Origin: Clavelina lepadiformis
Lineage: Eukaryota > Chordata > Ascidiacea > Aplousobranchia > Clavelinidae
Direction: 5' to 3'
DNA length: 64,000 bases
Assembly (NCBI RefSeq): GCF_947623445.1
Contig: NC_135248.1
Span: 14,579,820 to 14,643,819 of the forward strand
Of the stretch, positions 11,161-22,099 are shown piece by piece (the stretch's first letter is position 1; every line of letters starts with the position of its first letter). The position numbers and the translations under genes are program-made. The notes beneath the pieces are model-generated. The model worked only from the letters and a program-made list of their open reading frames with translations. It was not told the origin of the DNA and ran no database searches.

Positions 11161-12116
11161 CCAGAATATGATAATATAGTGTATTTTTCTGAGTAGCTGT
11201 AAATGTTAATTGTGTTAAGTTGTGACAGAGTGTTGTTGAAAAAAAAAAAGAAAAAAGGAAATCAAAAAAATGAAAATATGTAAAAATGAAAAAGTGAAAA
11301 CTAAAGATAATAAAAAAAAAGATATCAAAACAAGAAAAGAAAAAAAAAACAAAAGAAAAAAAATGTGTCATTACTCATTACTAAGTTCATTGTGATCATC
11401 ATTTTAAAGCAAGTGTTCAAAATGGTTTGTTCTTGAGTAACGTTTTCTGTGTTCCACTTTGTTTAGGCATAAATTTTCACTTTTGTGCCCAAGCTGTTGC
11501 ATTATTTATTGTTTTGTTTTTCACATCTATTTAGCAAGTTTTAAAATGTTAATACAAAAATGGTTAAAAAATTAAAGTAAGTAATCAAAATTAAAAGTAA
11601 ATCATTTACTGCGATCTTAATTATTCAAGAGAATGCGAAATACAAAACTCCATTGCGTTAGGTTAAAGTAGAACCTTTAACTAATTCTGTTTATTTTAAA
11701 ATGCAAAAACCAGTTTACAGTTAATGACACCCTGATAACATTTATTTTTAATGAGACTCAATAGGCAAGCTAATGGTTTGTGAATGTATAATTGCAGAAC
11801 TAAAGTTCATGTGAAAGGGAAACATGTTGTGATGCATGATCATTGCTGCAACATAGAACAAGCCAAATCATTCTGTAATTGCTGTGCCAGGTTTAGTCAA
11901 GACCAGAATAAGACAGTAAACTGCGAAATATTTTTTTATATAACGAATATAACGCCAGTACAACCGAATTATGGCTTAGGATAGCCATCATTCAATCATG
12001 ACTTGTTGACAAGTGACCAAAACGCTTGACGTCAAATTAAAAGATTGTTTTACGAACATGTAATGTATCACCATGAGTCATCTCGCTTATGCTCACACAC
12101 GTCGAGCATATAAAGT
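11161..12116. other. AT-rich spacer with a purine-rich tract
   Basis: Positions 11239-11365 are almost pure A/G with many poly-A runs; the minus-strand frame over it is low-complexity Phe. The rest shows no gene. A possible TATA-like gcatataaag lies at 12108-12117, beside the foldback repeat. Confidence 0.4.
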
Positions 12117-12118
12117 AG

Positions 12119-12727
12119 TGTAGCGGCCGTTGGTTTTCTGTTTGTTTTGTGCTGGTTGTCGCCCTCACAATGCTCCCAGCACATGTTGATTTAAGCACTG
12201 CTAGTTTGTTTTACCGCCCCATTCGTTTTTTCACTGCCTGCGCGCAGGACATCAGTTTAAGTAAAGTCTTAAATTAAGAATGCTGTGTGCTTTTCATTTA
12301 ATATATGAGTGAAGGTAACAACCAACTGAGATAGCAACCTTCTGAGTAAAGGAGTCAGCATCGCAACAACTCAGGACGAAAGATTGAGTAAAGGTTAAAC
12401 TCAGAACTGCATGTTCATTTATTTTAATATATGAGCGAAGGAGAGAGAATATATGGCGAGGGTAGGTTGTCGTTGCTGTTGCGATGCTGACTCCTTTACT
12501 CAGAAGGTTGCTATTTCTGTTGGTTGTTACCTTCACTCATATATTAAAATAAATGAACATGCAGTTCTGAGTTTAACCTTTACTCAATCTTTTGTCCTGT
12601 GCACAAGCGATGCAAAACGGAATGGGGCGGTAAAACAAACTAGCAGTGCTTAAATCAACATGTGCTGGGAGCATTGTGAGGGCGACAACCAGCGACAAAA
12701 CAAACAGAAAACCAACGGCCGCTACAT
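12119..12727. mobile_element. Foldback-type element with long inverted arms and internal tandem units
   Basis: The outer arms (about 12119-12245 and 12606-12727) are near-perfect inverted copies of ~110 bp, starting with tgtagcggccgttggttttc. Inside, a ~120-bp unit occurs about twice in the left half (12299-12370, and 12371-12432 onward) and once inverted in the right half (12478-12600). The unit contains gtaaaggagtcagcatcgc and gttaaactcagaactgcatg. Long inverted ends with subterminal tandem units are typical of foldback elements. No coding region is inside and I could not define a target duplication. Confidence 0.8.
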
Positions 12728-13456
12728 ACATCTTTCCTTCCCGGCAAGAATGAAAAAGGGGTGGGAAGCGATGAAGAAAACAAAACGCGATCTAACAAAA
12801 CATGCGTTTTCGACGAACGTTGAATAAAGCACATTTCACATATAGCCTACACCAGCTACAACTATGATGACACACAAAAGTTGCAAAAGTTGAACGTAGC
12901 ATGCATATATGGGCTGAACTGCGAAACTAAGAAAATTTAAACATGTATCATGAATCATCAGATGTAAAACTTTTGTAGAAATGGTATTACGGTCATAAAT
13001 TGTACAACAGTAAATTTGGGTATCATCTCAGCGCCACAGTCTTAAAGTATCGTGCAAAAAAATAAGGACAAGTGTAGTAGCGTCAGTAGTGGGTAGGTCA
13101 TCACCTTTCCAAAACAGCCACTATGTGTACAGTGTACACCATAACAAAAGAACGCAAAGGAATAATTCTCCACGGCAGGAGTTCGCCGTCAGAGAGCATG
13201 GCAATTAAGGCCATCGGTAAGCTTGGCAATTAGGGCCGTTAAAATAAGCACAATCGGCAATATAACGCTATTACCCGTAACACCAGATCGTGTGGATTTT
13301 TATCAAAGGTTATAATAAGCCTTTGATAGGCAAGACAAAGTTACAGCTGGGCAATAATCTTCGGTGTAACACTCAAGTTACCCTTTGTAGGCGTGAGGAA
13401 AAAAATACACAACAAAATGGAAACGCTTAAAATAAACAAACGCAAACACAAAAGCT
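12728..13456. other. Spacer; may contain the 3' LTR of the Gypsy fragment
   Basis: Just beyond the stop of the Gypsy pol fragment, the minus strand shows a purine-rich acaaagggtaact followed by gtgttacacc, which could be a polypurine tract and an LTR start. Without a second LTR this stays a guess. Nothing else was recognised. Confidence 0.3.
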
Positions 13457-13990
13457 TTACGGAGTGTCCAGATACCGCGCAGGTCTCCTGACTGGCCTGC
13501 CGTGTCTCGTAAGTGGTTCAACATTCGCCGTTTCTTCGTCACTGTTATTTAGGTTGATGTGATCCAAAAACACGCTTTCGAGATGTCCGTCATCTAGACC
13601 CGAAGGACCTTCGTTAACAGTTGGTTGTAAATCAGTAAGCATATCGATAAAAGATGGCTTCAAACGATCGATACTGACGCTGTCTTGGTGAGTGCGATAG
13701 TCCAAAATAAAGTGCTTTTTAAAACGCGAAACTACCTTAAATGGGCCTCGGTATGGTCTGTCTAAGGATTTTTGGGTTGCATCGTTCCTGAGAAAGACGT
13801 GAGAGCAGGTGAATAAGCGAGGGTCAACGTGAACTTTCCTGTTCGTGGGGAAACGAGGAGCTTTGTATCTCACTGTCGTCATGAACTGGGACAATTCTGC
13901 CACAAAATTTGTGTTGGGCAGTTGCATCTGGTCACGTGGTGTAAAAAATTGCGCTGGGAGAAGTACCGCAGTATAGTAATATACTGTATA
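13457..13990 (-). pseudogene. Ty3/Gypsy retrotransposon pol, integrase C-terminal end
   Basis: The minus-strand frame (stop at 13457) reads LLPAQFFTPRD, FVAELSQFMTTVRY, HVDPRLFTCSHVFLRNDA, LDRPYRGPFKVVSRF, HFILDYRTHQDSVSIDRLKP. This series (THVFLR.D, PYEGPFKV, VSIDRLKPA) is the GPY/F-type tail that follows the integrase core in Gypsy-like elements of animals. Above about 13990 the frame runs into an AT-repeat (tatatatag) and homology ends, so only the last ~175 residues of pol survive. No gag, reverse transcriptase or confirmed LTR is visible. Confidence 0.82.
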
Positions 13991-14211
13991 TATAGTTATA
14001 GTACCAGTGCTGCTCATCTTCACCAACATGCTCTTTTTGTAACCGTTCTCCAAAAAAACCTTGACTGGTTTATTTCAGTTGTTTAAAACAATAAGTATAT
14101 ATACAAATATGCATGATTTGCACAAACCTTACAGACTGTACTAAAATAACACAATTGTCCTTCTGTAATAAATAATGGTGCAAGCAAAGGACAAGTTCAG
14201 CTTAGCTTAGC

Positions 14212-14705
14212 TTATGCCACCTGTTTGCACATACAAAAAATCACTTGTATATACCTTTTGGGAGCACTCCGATGGTTCAAATTAATTGTTTGCGTTTGGA
14301 CTTGTCTATTGTTGAATTCTAGGTTGCTGGTCTCAGCTGTGTTTCCATCTGAATCACTTTGACTTGATGTAACATGACCACTTGAATAAGCTTTACGTAA
14401 ACAACGTTCATACGTTTCTTGAAAAAACAAAACATATATACTGGTAAATATATTCTTTTATGAAATTCATGTTAAAACTGCATTTTACTTGGCAAACAAA
14501 AAAAAACATAAACTTACTTGACTGACACAATATTCCACAGAAAAATAGTTGTCACTCTGGTTTATCAGCTTTCTGTTTCACTAACAACTGCACATCAGAT
14601 TCATTTGGTGGCCAATAACATTTATTGTTGCCATGAAGCCACTTCTTGTGGACAACATCAGATGTGCCATCTTGGAATTTGACAAACACAAATTCCTTCA
14701 TAGTA
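14212..14705 (-). pseudogene. CYWPP-type (DUF4806-family-like) N-terminal fragment, frameshifted
   Basis: ATG at 14702 opens MKEFVFVKFQDGTSDVV and HKKWL...KCYWPPN, matching the N-terminus common in DUF4806-containing and transposon-associated proteins (VVEF.DG...VP..W....CYWPP). The frame stops at KPE*. One base shifted, it continues DNYFSVEYCVSQ to a gtaag donor near 14518. A second exon (14430-14255) starts after a tttcaag acceptor with ETYERCLRKAYSSGH, is Ser/Asp/Asn-rich, and ends at a gtatat donor. Partner exons were not found. It may be a broken host-gene copy or part of a mobile element; recognition rests on the CYWPP segment. Confidence 0.5.
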
Positions 14706-14708
14706 GGC

Positions 14709-15860
14709 TAGGCCTATATATTACAGAATGCTACGTCTCAACTAACTTATTTCTAACCAGAAATATTTTTGTTATGAAGTATATATGTAACCAAGATTTT
14801 CCTTAGCCAGGAATCTTCCCGCTCTAACGGCTAGTCACTTAGCCAGTTCCTGCTCACCTATATTTACGAGCATTCTTTCTTGAATAAAAACAAAGGTCTT
14901 TCTTGTATTAAAACCAAAAGTAGACTGATTTAACACTTCTCCTACAAACCACAGCGCAATCAATTAATCATCATTAGCATGCGAGGATGGAAACTACGGG
15001 CGGCGTAACATACCTCGGGGGGAGTTGTGGGGCGTAAAACGTATGCGTGTGTAGAAAACTTACAAACAATAAAAGGAGTCACAAGTGAAATATCGATGAG
15101 TTACTAATACTAAATAAAAACGCAGTCACACATTATGGCCACAACAATACGGGTGAAATACATCTTAATATAAATCTAAAAACACATCGTGGAATATACA
15201 ACTAAAACGTATCAATGTGCGGTGCTACATAATAAAACAAGTGTGTAAAGATATTCTCGTGACATATACAGGTAAAAAATTTCCAACTAACAATTGAATA
15301 CCTAAAAATGAGAATGGCCCAAGTCCAAGTGATACTATTTCGAGAAAATCAAAAAAAACTTCACAATTTTTTTTTTGTTAAAGTTATCAAAGCCTGGTTA
15401 ACGTGGGTAGTTACTCATGGGAATAGGCAACAAAAAAGCTGTATTGTGTGTTGCTGTGCGTTATACTTTATGCGGTGCGGAACATCAAACTCACTGGATT
15501 TGGGCAATTCTTGTATTCAGGACCTCACAAATTTGTAATGCACTGCGCTTTGCTCGGATATCTTGACAGATAACACCTTGCCCACTGGCGTAGGAACCCC
15601 CCTGCAATACCTGCAGTCGAAGGGGGGGCCCGTACCTAAAGAGCCCCACGTTTAAGGGCCCCCTCTCGAGGTTGAAGACTTTTTTTTGTTTTGAAAAACA
15701 ACTTTTTTGGGATATCATGAAGGAAATATGGAACAAACAACATCATGAAAGAAATTTGAGACTTTTGTTATGTACAGTAAAAGCAGTTTTTCAATTCATT
15801 GCGTCAGATAAAAGCAGTTTGTGTAAAAAGTAACTCTTTAGTTTTCATAGTCTGTGAGTT
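14709..15860. other. No gene recognised
   Basis: AT-rich sequence. Positions 15590-15690 are locally GC-rich (ccctgcaatacctgcagtcg, then a ggggggg run) but carry no convincing frame. Confidence 0.4.
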
Positions 15861-16271
15861 TTATGCCTGAAATAATGCATCTTCCGTTGTAACGAGGTGG
15901 TCTATCATGTCTCTTGTTTCTTGGCGCAAGTATCTTTTCAGTTTGATAACATCTTGCTTCTTCGCAGCCTTAATCGGTACTTGGCTAGTATTGCACTGAC
16001 TAGCTTCTAAGGTAGGAAGAACGTCAGGCTTAAGGATCCGAAATTTAGTTCGAACGAGTCCCATCATACTCTTTGAAACGTCAATTTCAAACAAATGCTC
16101 CTTCCTGAAACGGAAGCTTTTATATTCCAACACGAGATACTTCTCAGTTACCCGTTTCGTCGCTTTTTTGAAATATTGAGCCAAGGGTCCACGATAGTCT
16201 TTTATCAAGTCTTGGGTAACTCGAACCACTTCAAACTGTTCTTCAACCATGTTGATCCATCCATCCATCAT
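15861..16271 (-). CDS. Unrecognised 136-codon frame, probably repeat-encoded
   Basis: The frame opens MMDGWINMVEEQFEVVRVTQD and ends DHLVTTEDALFQA. It has protein-like composition: charged, with the phrases YFKKATKRVTEKYLVLEY, FEIDVSKSMMGLVR and IKAAKKQDVIKLKRYLRQET. A stop lies just upstream of the first Met, so it may be a whole small exon or a decayed fragment. The AKK.D..KL..Y pattern reminds me of uncharacterised repeat-encoded proteins in marine invertebrates, but I cannot name a family. Its surroundings are all transposon remnants, which favours a mobile origin. No signal peptide or membrane segment is visible. Confidence 0.35.
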   Translation of the reverse strand: MMDGWINMVEEQFEVVRVTQDLIKDYRGPLAQYFKKATKRVTEKYLVLEYKSFRFRKEHLFEIDVSKSMMGLVRTKFRILKPDVLPTLEASQCNTSQVPIKAAKKQDVIKLKRYLRQETRDMIDHLVTTEDALFQA

Positions 16272-16319
16272 ACCATTCCATCTTCTCTCTCCGCCGCTTC
16301 ATTTTCTCAATCGTAGCAA

Positions 16320-17054
16320 AATGCCAGTCACATGGTAGAAAACTGTGACCCCTAATTGGCAGATTATGATCAATAGCATCGAAATCTCCGTTTTTTACCA
16401 GTGTATGAAAAAACTGAACTGTGCTGTAGACCGTTACCGATGGTTGCTACAGAAACTACGTTAAAAGATGGAGTAGACTAAACTTTTAGTTAACAAAAAA
16501 GTTACTACACAGTACATATGCTAGAAACACAGCCTAAACTGTATTTTTTTTAGCAGAAAAGTGCGGAAGAATACCTAATATGTATGAAAGAATGGCCGAA
16601 GTCCTGGACTAATCATACAAAATTATTTGCCGTCGATAACACGTTTCAAAGCGTGAATTTGGAGCTTTCTTTTCCTTATAAGGTAGCGCTAGGCGTTAGT
16701 ATTACGTTGGTGAGTATAACTCATTTTTGCCAAAATGTGGACTTGGGCCCTTCTCATTTTCAAGTATTCAATTTCAATACTATATATAATGAGTAGGGCC
16801 ATTTTTATTTTGACCTAAAAAAAATTGCTGATTTGTAGAGGCCACAATTCTTCCTCGAGTTACCCAAACATAATATTTTGTCGATTTCAGACCCAAACGT
16901 AATAATTTGTCGAAAAGTCAAGGTGTTTTATGAATTAAAAAAAGTGTGTCGTGTTTTTTGGCGATAGATTTAGGTAGCTTGTGTTATTTTTTCCTTGTGA
17001 AAATGGCACTTTGCCTCGATTTTCTCCGCATGGTAAATTCTAATAAACAGCAAA
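16320..17054. other. No gene recognised
   Basis: Spacer between an unknown frame and a CGGBP1-like finger. Short frames only. Confidence 0.35.
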
Positions 17055-17264
17055 TTAAACAGGGAATGCTTGTTGTTGCTCTAATCCAGCTTGATGGCGT
17101 TTACTTTTCCTGTGGCTTTCAACAAAATACTTTTTATCGCACTTCACTATAACCTCGCAAAAATTGCATCTTAAATCACCCCCGGGAGTTGCATTAAATT
17201 CATCAGAAAAATCTCGACAAATCTGTCTAACTTTTGCTGAAGACGATTTAGCTTGCTTAGGCAT
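17055..17264 (-). CDS. CGGBP1-like zinc finger fragment, likely hAT transposase N-terminus
   Basis: ATG at 17264 opens MPKQAKSSSAKVRQICRDFS, followed by FNATPGGDLRCNFCEVIV and VESHRKSKRHQAGLEQQQ. A CNFC ... SHRKSKRH finger after an F..TP.G phrase is the N-terminal module of CGGBP1 and of the hAT transposases from which it derives. It binds DNA. The frame ends at a TAA 69 codons in, so it is either an exon with an unseen donor or a truncated relic. The hAT core at 18.6-19.7 kb is on the other strand and cannot belong to it as it stands. Confidence 0.5.
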   Translation of the reverse strand: MPKQAKSSSAKVRQICRDFSDEFNATPGGDLRCNFCEVIVKCDKKYFVESHRKSKRHQAGLEQQQAFPV

Positions 17265-17330
17265 TTTTGTATTACAGAATGTCAGTAGGCTATTCCTAAA
17301 ATCCAAACTGTTGATCTTCGAAAATACCAC

Positions 17331-18614
17331 GTTTATGAAGAGGAAGTGTTTAAAAAAGAATTATTTAAATACGTAACAATGAATAAACAATGGACAATTT
17401 GCGATAAAAGTTACTGCTGATCCAAGTGGGCATTGTGACTTATTTCCTGCTTTTATGGGTTAATATGTTTTAATTGTGTCGCAGTTCCTTATTTACAATG
17501 CTTCCACGAGGATTTTACAAGAATTACTCTCAAGAAACACAAAAACTTTGTAAAAAGCCATATTTTGACAAATTTTGACTTTATTGTAAATTTTGACTTT
17601 ATTTTGACCTATAAACTTCTTAGAAACAATCCCCTAGGTGCTGAAAACAACTTTATTCTTTGATTCGTGGTCAGACGAGGTCCTTAAAATTTTTTGACTT
17701 TATTGACTTTTGCGGGCCCTAATAATGAGCCACAAGAAATAAGAACGATACATTTTTAGTAATAACAGACGTTTTAAGCACATAACTTCGATCAAATACT
17801 TATGAATGAAACTTTCACACAATTGAGTGAAGCAATGTTATGGCAACAAAAGATTTTCCCTTATATGGAACAACCAAACATTTGATAAAATCTTTTGAAA
17901 AATTAATGACTTCAAACTCTTCGTTTAGTTGGCTAACTTTAAAAATTCCAACAACACATGATGAAATCGGATTCGAAAATAATTGTGATATTGCTTGTTT
18001 CTAAACTATAAACTTTTTTTTTCTGCTGCTATTTTTTTTTCAACAAGCCTATTTTCTTTGTTTTGAGAGAGCAGTATATGATTTATAGTATCTATTACTT
18101 CTAAGGCGAGTCATCCACATGAAAAAAATTACATGCGTTTCCCATAACTAATATATACTGTATTATTAATCTGAAACTTGCAGGGTATTGAAAGAAATAA
18201 ATTGGATCTCACTAAAATGCTGAAATGAAGAAAATAGGCTTAGTAGCGATTAAAGGTAGCGATTGTCTTGCCCACGTTTTAAACAGAATCCTTTAAAGGT
18301 TTCCACTAGAACCACATTCGGAAAATATAAAACTTTTTCACTTCTCATCCAATAAACTTTAGCACGAAGATTTCACCGACCGTGTTGCTTCAAACCTTCC
18401 TCTTTCATTCATGTGCACGTGCATGTGATAGTATGCATCATGTGCATTCATGTGCACGTGCAAGGTATGTCCATGATACTTACATCAGATCTTCTCCTAT
18501 TTTGTAAATTTGGTTAGAAAGTTTTCCACCCAACATCATTTTAACAAGCTGCCTGCTTTCAATGAGTTAATGAGCCACTATAACTAGATGTAAAGATTGA
18601 TGATTGATATAAAA
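17331..18614. other. No gene recognised; direct CA/GT-rich motif
   Basis: tcatgtgcacgtgca occurs twice near 18410-18465. Otherwise AT-rich with no usable frame. The missing front half of the hAT pseudogene that follows may once have lain here. Confidence 0.35.
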
Positions 18615-19695
18615 AAGGTATTCTCAGTTACAACAAAGGGTGCACCTGCTATGATAGGACGACACTGGATTTGTGACTCTTGTTGAGAAAAAGATTGGGC
18701 ACCTTGTTATGAAATTGCACTTCATTATTCTTTAAGAAAACCTTTGTGGGAAGATTTCAAATTCAGCTCTTAATGATGTAATGTCAACCGTAACGAATTT
18801 AATAACAATCAGACAGTTTCGATCTTTGCTTGAAGTGATGAACAGTGCATACCACGACGTGCCCCTGCACTGCAGTGTCAGGTGGTTAAGTCGCGGTAAG
18901 GTTCTCTTGAAATTTTTAGAATTTCTAGTCGAGATAAGGGTCTTTTTGGCAGGACAAGGTATACCGTGAACTGGAGGATAAAAAGTGGCTTGTATAACTT
19001 ATGTTTCTTGCCGATATCAACACCCACCTTAACAACTTAATCTTCGTCTGCAGGGTCCGCTACAAACGCTGATGAATCTTTTTGAGGCATGGAAAGGTTT
19101 TGTAGCTAAAATGGATATCTACACACAGGACATCCAAACTGCAACTTTTCGCTACTTTAAATACCTGAAGGTTTTCTCAGTGGATCACCAAGTCAACATA
19201 GTTCAAATTGGTATGTACATGAGGGATCTAACGTCTCAGTTTTGCAATAGATTTCAAGATTTTCAACATTTTGGTTCATTATTTTTTCTCATCAAGCCCG
19301 AAAGCAGCGAAGACTTGACCTTATCTGCATTTGAATGAATGGACATCGAAGAATTCCAGATGAAGCTGATCGATTTCAAAGCATCCTTTTTGTGGACATC
19401 GAAATTCGTCGAATTGCGGAAATCGCTGGAAATGATTGAAAACAATCAAACAAGCATTTTGACTTGCTGGGAATCTTTGCCAGAAACAATTAGCTGTCTT
19501 ACGAAAATGTCAATAACTTTGTTATCTGCATTTGGATCCACTTACTTGTGTGAACAATTATTTTCGCACATGAATTTTATTCTCAGTCCACATCGCAGCC
19601 GACTTACGGAAGATCATTCGGAAGCATGTGTTCTACTTAAAGTGTCTAAATATAATCCTAATACTACAGAGCTCAGTAAGAAAAAGCAAGGATAA
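18615..19695 (+). pseudogene. hAT transposase pseudogene, GTF2IRD2/SCAND3-like group
   Basis: Plus-strand pieces follow the order of this group: VTTKGAPAMIGRH (18625), VMSTVTN, QFRSLLEVMNSAYHDVPLH, SVRWLSRGKVLLKFLEF (to 18970), then after a frame change LADINTHLNN, LMNLFEAWKGFVAKMD, CNRFQDFQHFGSLF, IEEFQMKLIDFKASF, and the dimerisation signature LLSAFGSTYLCEQLFSHMN with HRSRLTEDH. A TGA at 19336-19338 splits the frame, at least two frameshifts lie between 18640 and 19070, and the DNA-binding finger and first catalytic Asp are absent. Such transposases gave rise to host genes in mammals, but this copy is clearly dead. Confidence 0.85.
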
Positions 19696-22099
19696 GGTTC
19701 TCATTAAAAAGTGATTCTTGCGACTGCATTCGATGTTATCCAATAAAATTAATAAAACAAATTTGTTTAACCAATCGTTCGCAAAGAAATCAAATGTTTG
19801 TAATTCAGCTGGTCAATAAATTAACAACTAAGATTTAATGATTAGCGGCAAGTTACTTTCTTGAGACTCGAGTCGTCATTTAATAACGATACTCGAGTGA
19901 TTAACACACCTGCTGCCAACCTTACATTGCAAAATTGTAACAAAAAGCATGACTCCTTTCACACGTATGCTCGACTTATTGCATTGTTACATAGTCAATA
20001 TGTAACAATGCAGCAATAATTAAAGATTTAAAGAAGCTGAAGTTCATTATTACGCAAATGCGATGCTTATATTTATAACATTTCGCGGACCCCTGTTGTA
20101 GAGTTTGCAAAAAACTACTTCACAATGGAGTGAATAGACAGACAGCTTCACACCGGTCTGTTTTGTATGTGCGTGTGAGACCTCTGTAACCCAATCAAAA
20201 TATTGTGTTTATATTTAACTTCTACTATTTTCTGCCAATGTAACTGGAAAAATAACTCATTTTGTTGCGCCTATTGCTGTTAAATCGTAAGTTTTGGATA
20301 AAAAAAAACTTGTAACGTTGGTGTACTGTACTTGCAGAAGCAGTCTGTTCAACACGAGCATCTGCGTTTGTAAGCGTACAGAAATAATTGCAAGGTTGGT
20401 AGCCGTCTGGTAGTAGTTACATGGTCATGAAAAAAGCTGTTATTGTAGTTATTGTGATTGATCTAAATTACGCCGAATATTCTTCGGGACATTTTCTTCG
20501 AAACTCTTTTGTGCGTGATTCGAATTTGGTCGGCTCAATGTAACGAATACCTAAGTTCGAGAACCCAACAATGTACCACGCGCAACCAAGGATCAAATCA
20601 CAAGCGAATTCGGGAATTACCACGCCTCAGCGGATGTGATGTGTTGGGCCTAAACTATCATCTTTGATATTGCGATTGAAATCAAATAACGATGTGGACA
20701 GCTATGCTATACTTTTATTCAACTGGGAAAGATTTGTGACGTGATAGGGGGTTAGGTATCGATTAAGATTGTTAAGATATTAATATTATCCTGGCAAAAT
20801 TAGCCTTTTGCAGGCAGGCGACAACTCATTTCACCAGTGAAGGTTAATTTTAGTGCAGTGTTCCGAGAACGAGGCACATATACCGTATTAACATTAAAGA
20901 AAAGACATGAAATGTGTGGAGAGTGGTATGAGTTGCAACAACTGAAAAACCATTTCATCAAGTTTATTTCAAAATAGCAAAGTCAAATAAAATTCTAATT
21001 TAGCATTTATAATACACAGCTATTGGACTTAAAATTTCATTAAGCCCAATTCCATTCAGGTCTGGTGAATGCGACTAGCAGTAATAAAACAGCATATATC
21101 GACGTAGCCACGTAAAACTTTTTACACTTCAGCAAACCAAATTAAAAGACTTGCACGAATCTAACTGTCGCCGATCTTAAACAACGATAAATTGCAAACG
21201 TTTCAAAAATTTTTGCCATTTTGAAACCGTTCAAGCGCCGGTAGGGATGTGATTCAACAAAGGCAAGGTTGCGCTGACCGCGATGTCCTAAATGTACGAT
21301 ATTTTTGTAATTATCTTCTGTTCATTGGAACAATTCTTTACGACGTCTTGTATCGAACTTTTTTTTGTCTCGTTTTACAACCCAACAAAGCTGGTCACGA
21401 TACGCGCCGCGTTTGGCGATATTTGATGCAGCTTACGATGAATTTAAAAATTATCGTTACTTGATAAAAATAATACACGTTTTTCGAACGTTTTATGCTA
21501 CTCATTGACAAAATTATTTACTATTCAGTCGTTAAACGTTTTTCAAAGATTGTTACAAAAACTTTGCAAGTTTTCCATTGGTCAGGTGGATTATTTCCTA
21601 CGTCATCTGCGTCATTTTTTGCTTAATACATAATTATCACTTGTGACGTCGCCACAGGATTTTGTGTGAATTAATTCGAAAAGGGTTTGATGCTTTTAGC
21701 GAGCCAAAGGACGCCTCGTGCGCATTTCAGGTTCATGTAATGAATGGTATCGTCGTCATCGGTTAGATCAAGACGTAAGGTGGGGGCGTTATATGAATTA
21801 TGTCATATAACTTTCATCAGCCTAACCGTGATTTTGGAGAAGTAAAATATATTTGTTTCGTTACGTTTTGTTTACCGCTTTTATGCAAATCGATTATGAC
21901 TGAAGTTTGACTGTTCAGTGATTTGATTGGCCGGCGCAAACGTAAAATCTCTGTGTAGAAAACTTTGTACCCTGTAAAGCTTTGTACCCAGTCAAGAAAT
22001 CAAGCAAAGATTGAACAGGTTTAAAGTGGAGAAGGCGATCAAATTACTATTGATTGAATGAATTACTAAATCTCCACTGGGTTTACAACGTGAAGAAAA
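19696..22099. other. 2.4 kb without genes upstream of the TRP channel gene
   Basis: AT-rich. A hAT-end-like tttcgcggacccctg at 20081-20095 could be the 3' terminus of the preceding hAT pseudogene; no matching 5' end was found. The proximal promoter of the channel gene should lie before 22100, but I see no clear TATA box. Confidence 0.4.

Noticed and set aside
11096-11371. Phe-rich 91-codon minus-strand frame
   Set aside because: It comes from an A/G-rich low-complexity tract on the plus strand.
13200-13456. Possible polypurine tract and LTR of the Gypsy element
   Set aside because: No second LTR or internal structure was found to support the boundaries.
16833-20103. TTGTAGAG at 16833 and 20096 as a duplication around a 3.2-kb hAT element
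   Set aside because: The right side has a hAT-like end (gcggacccctg) but the left side lacks the matching inverted terminus, so the 8-bp match is probably chance.
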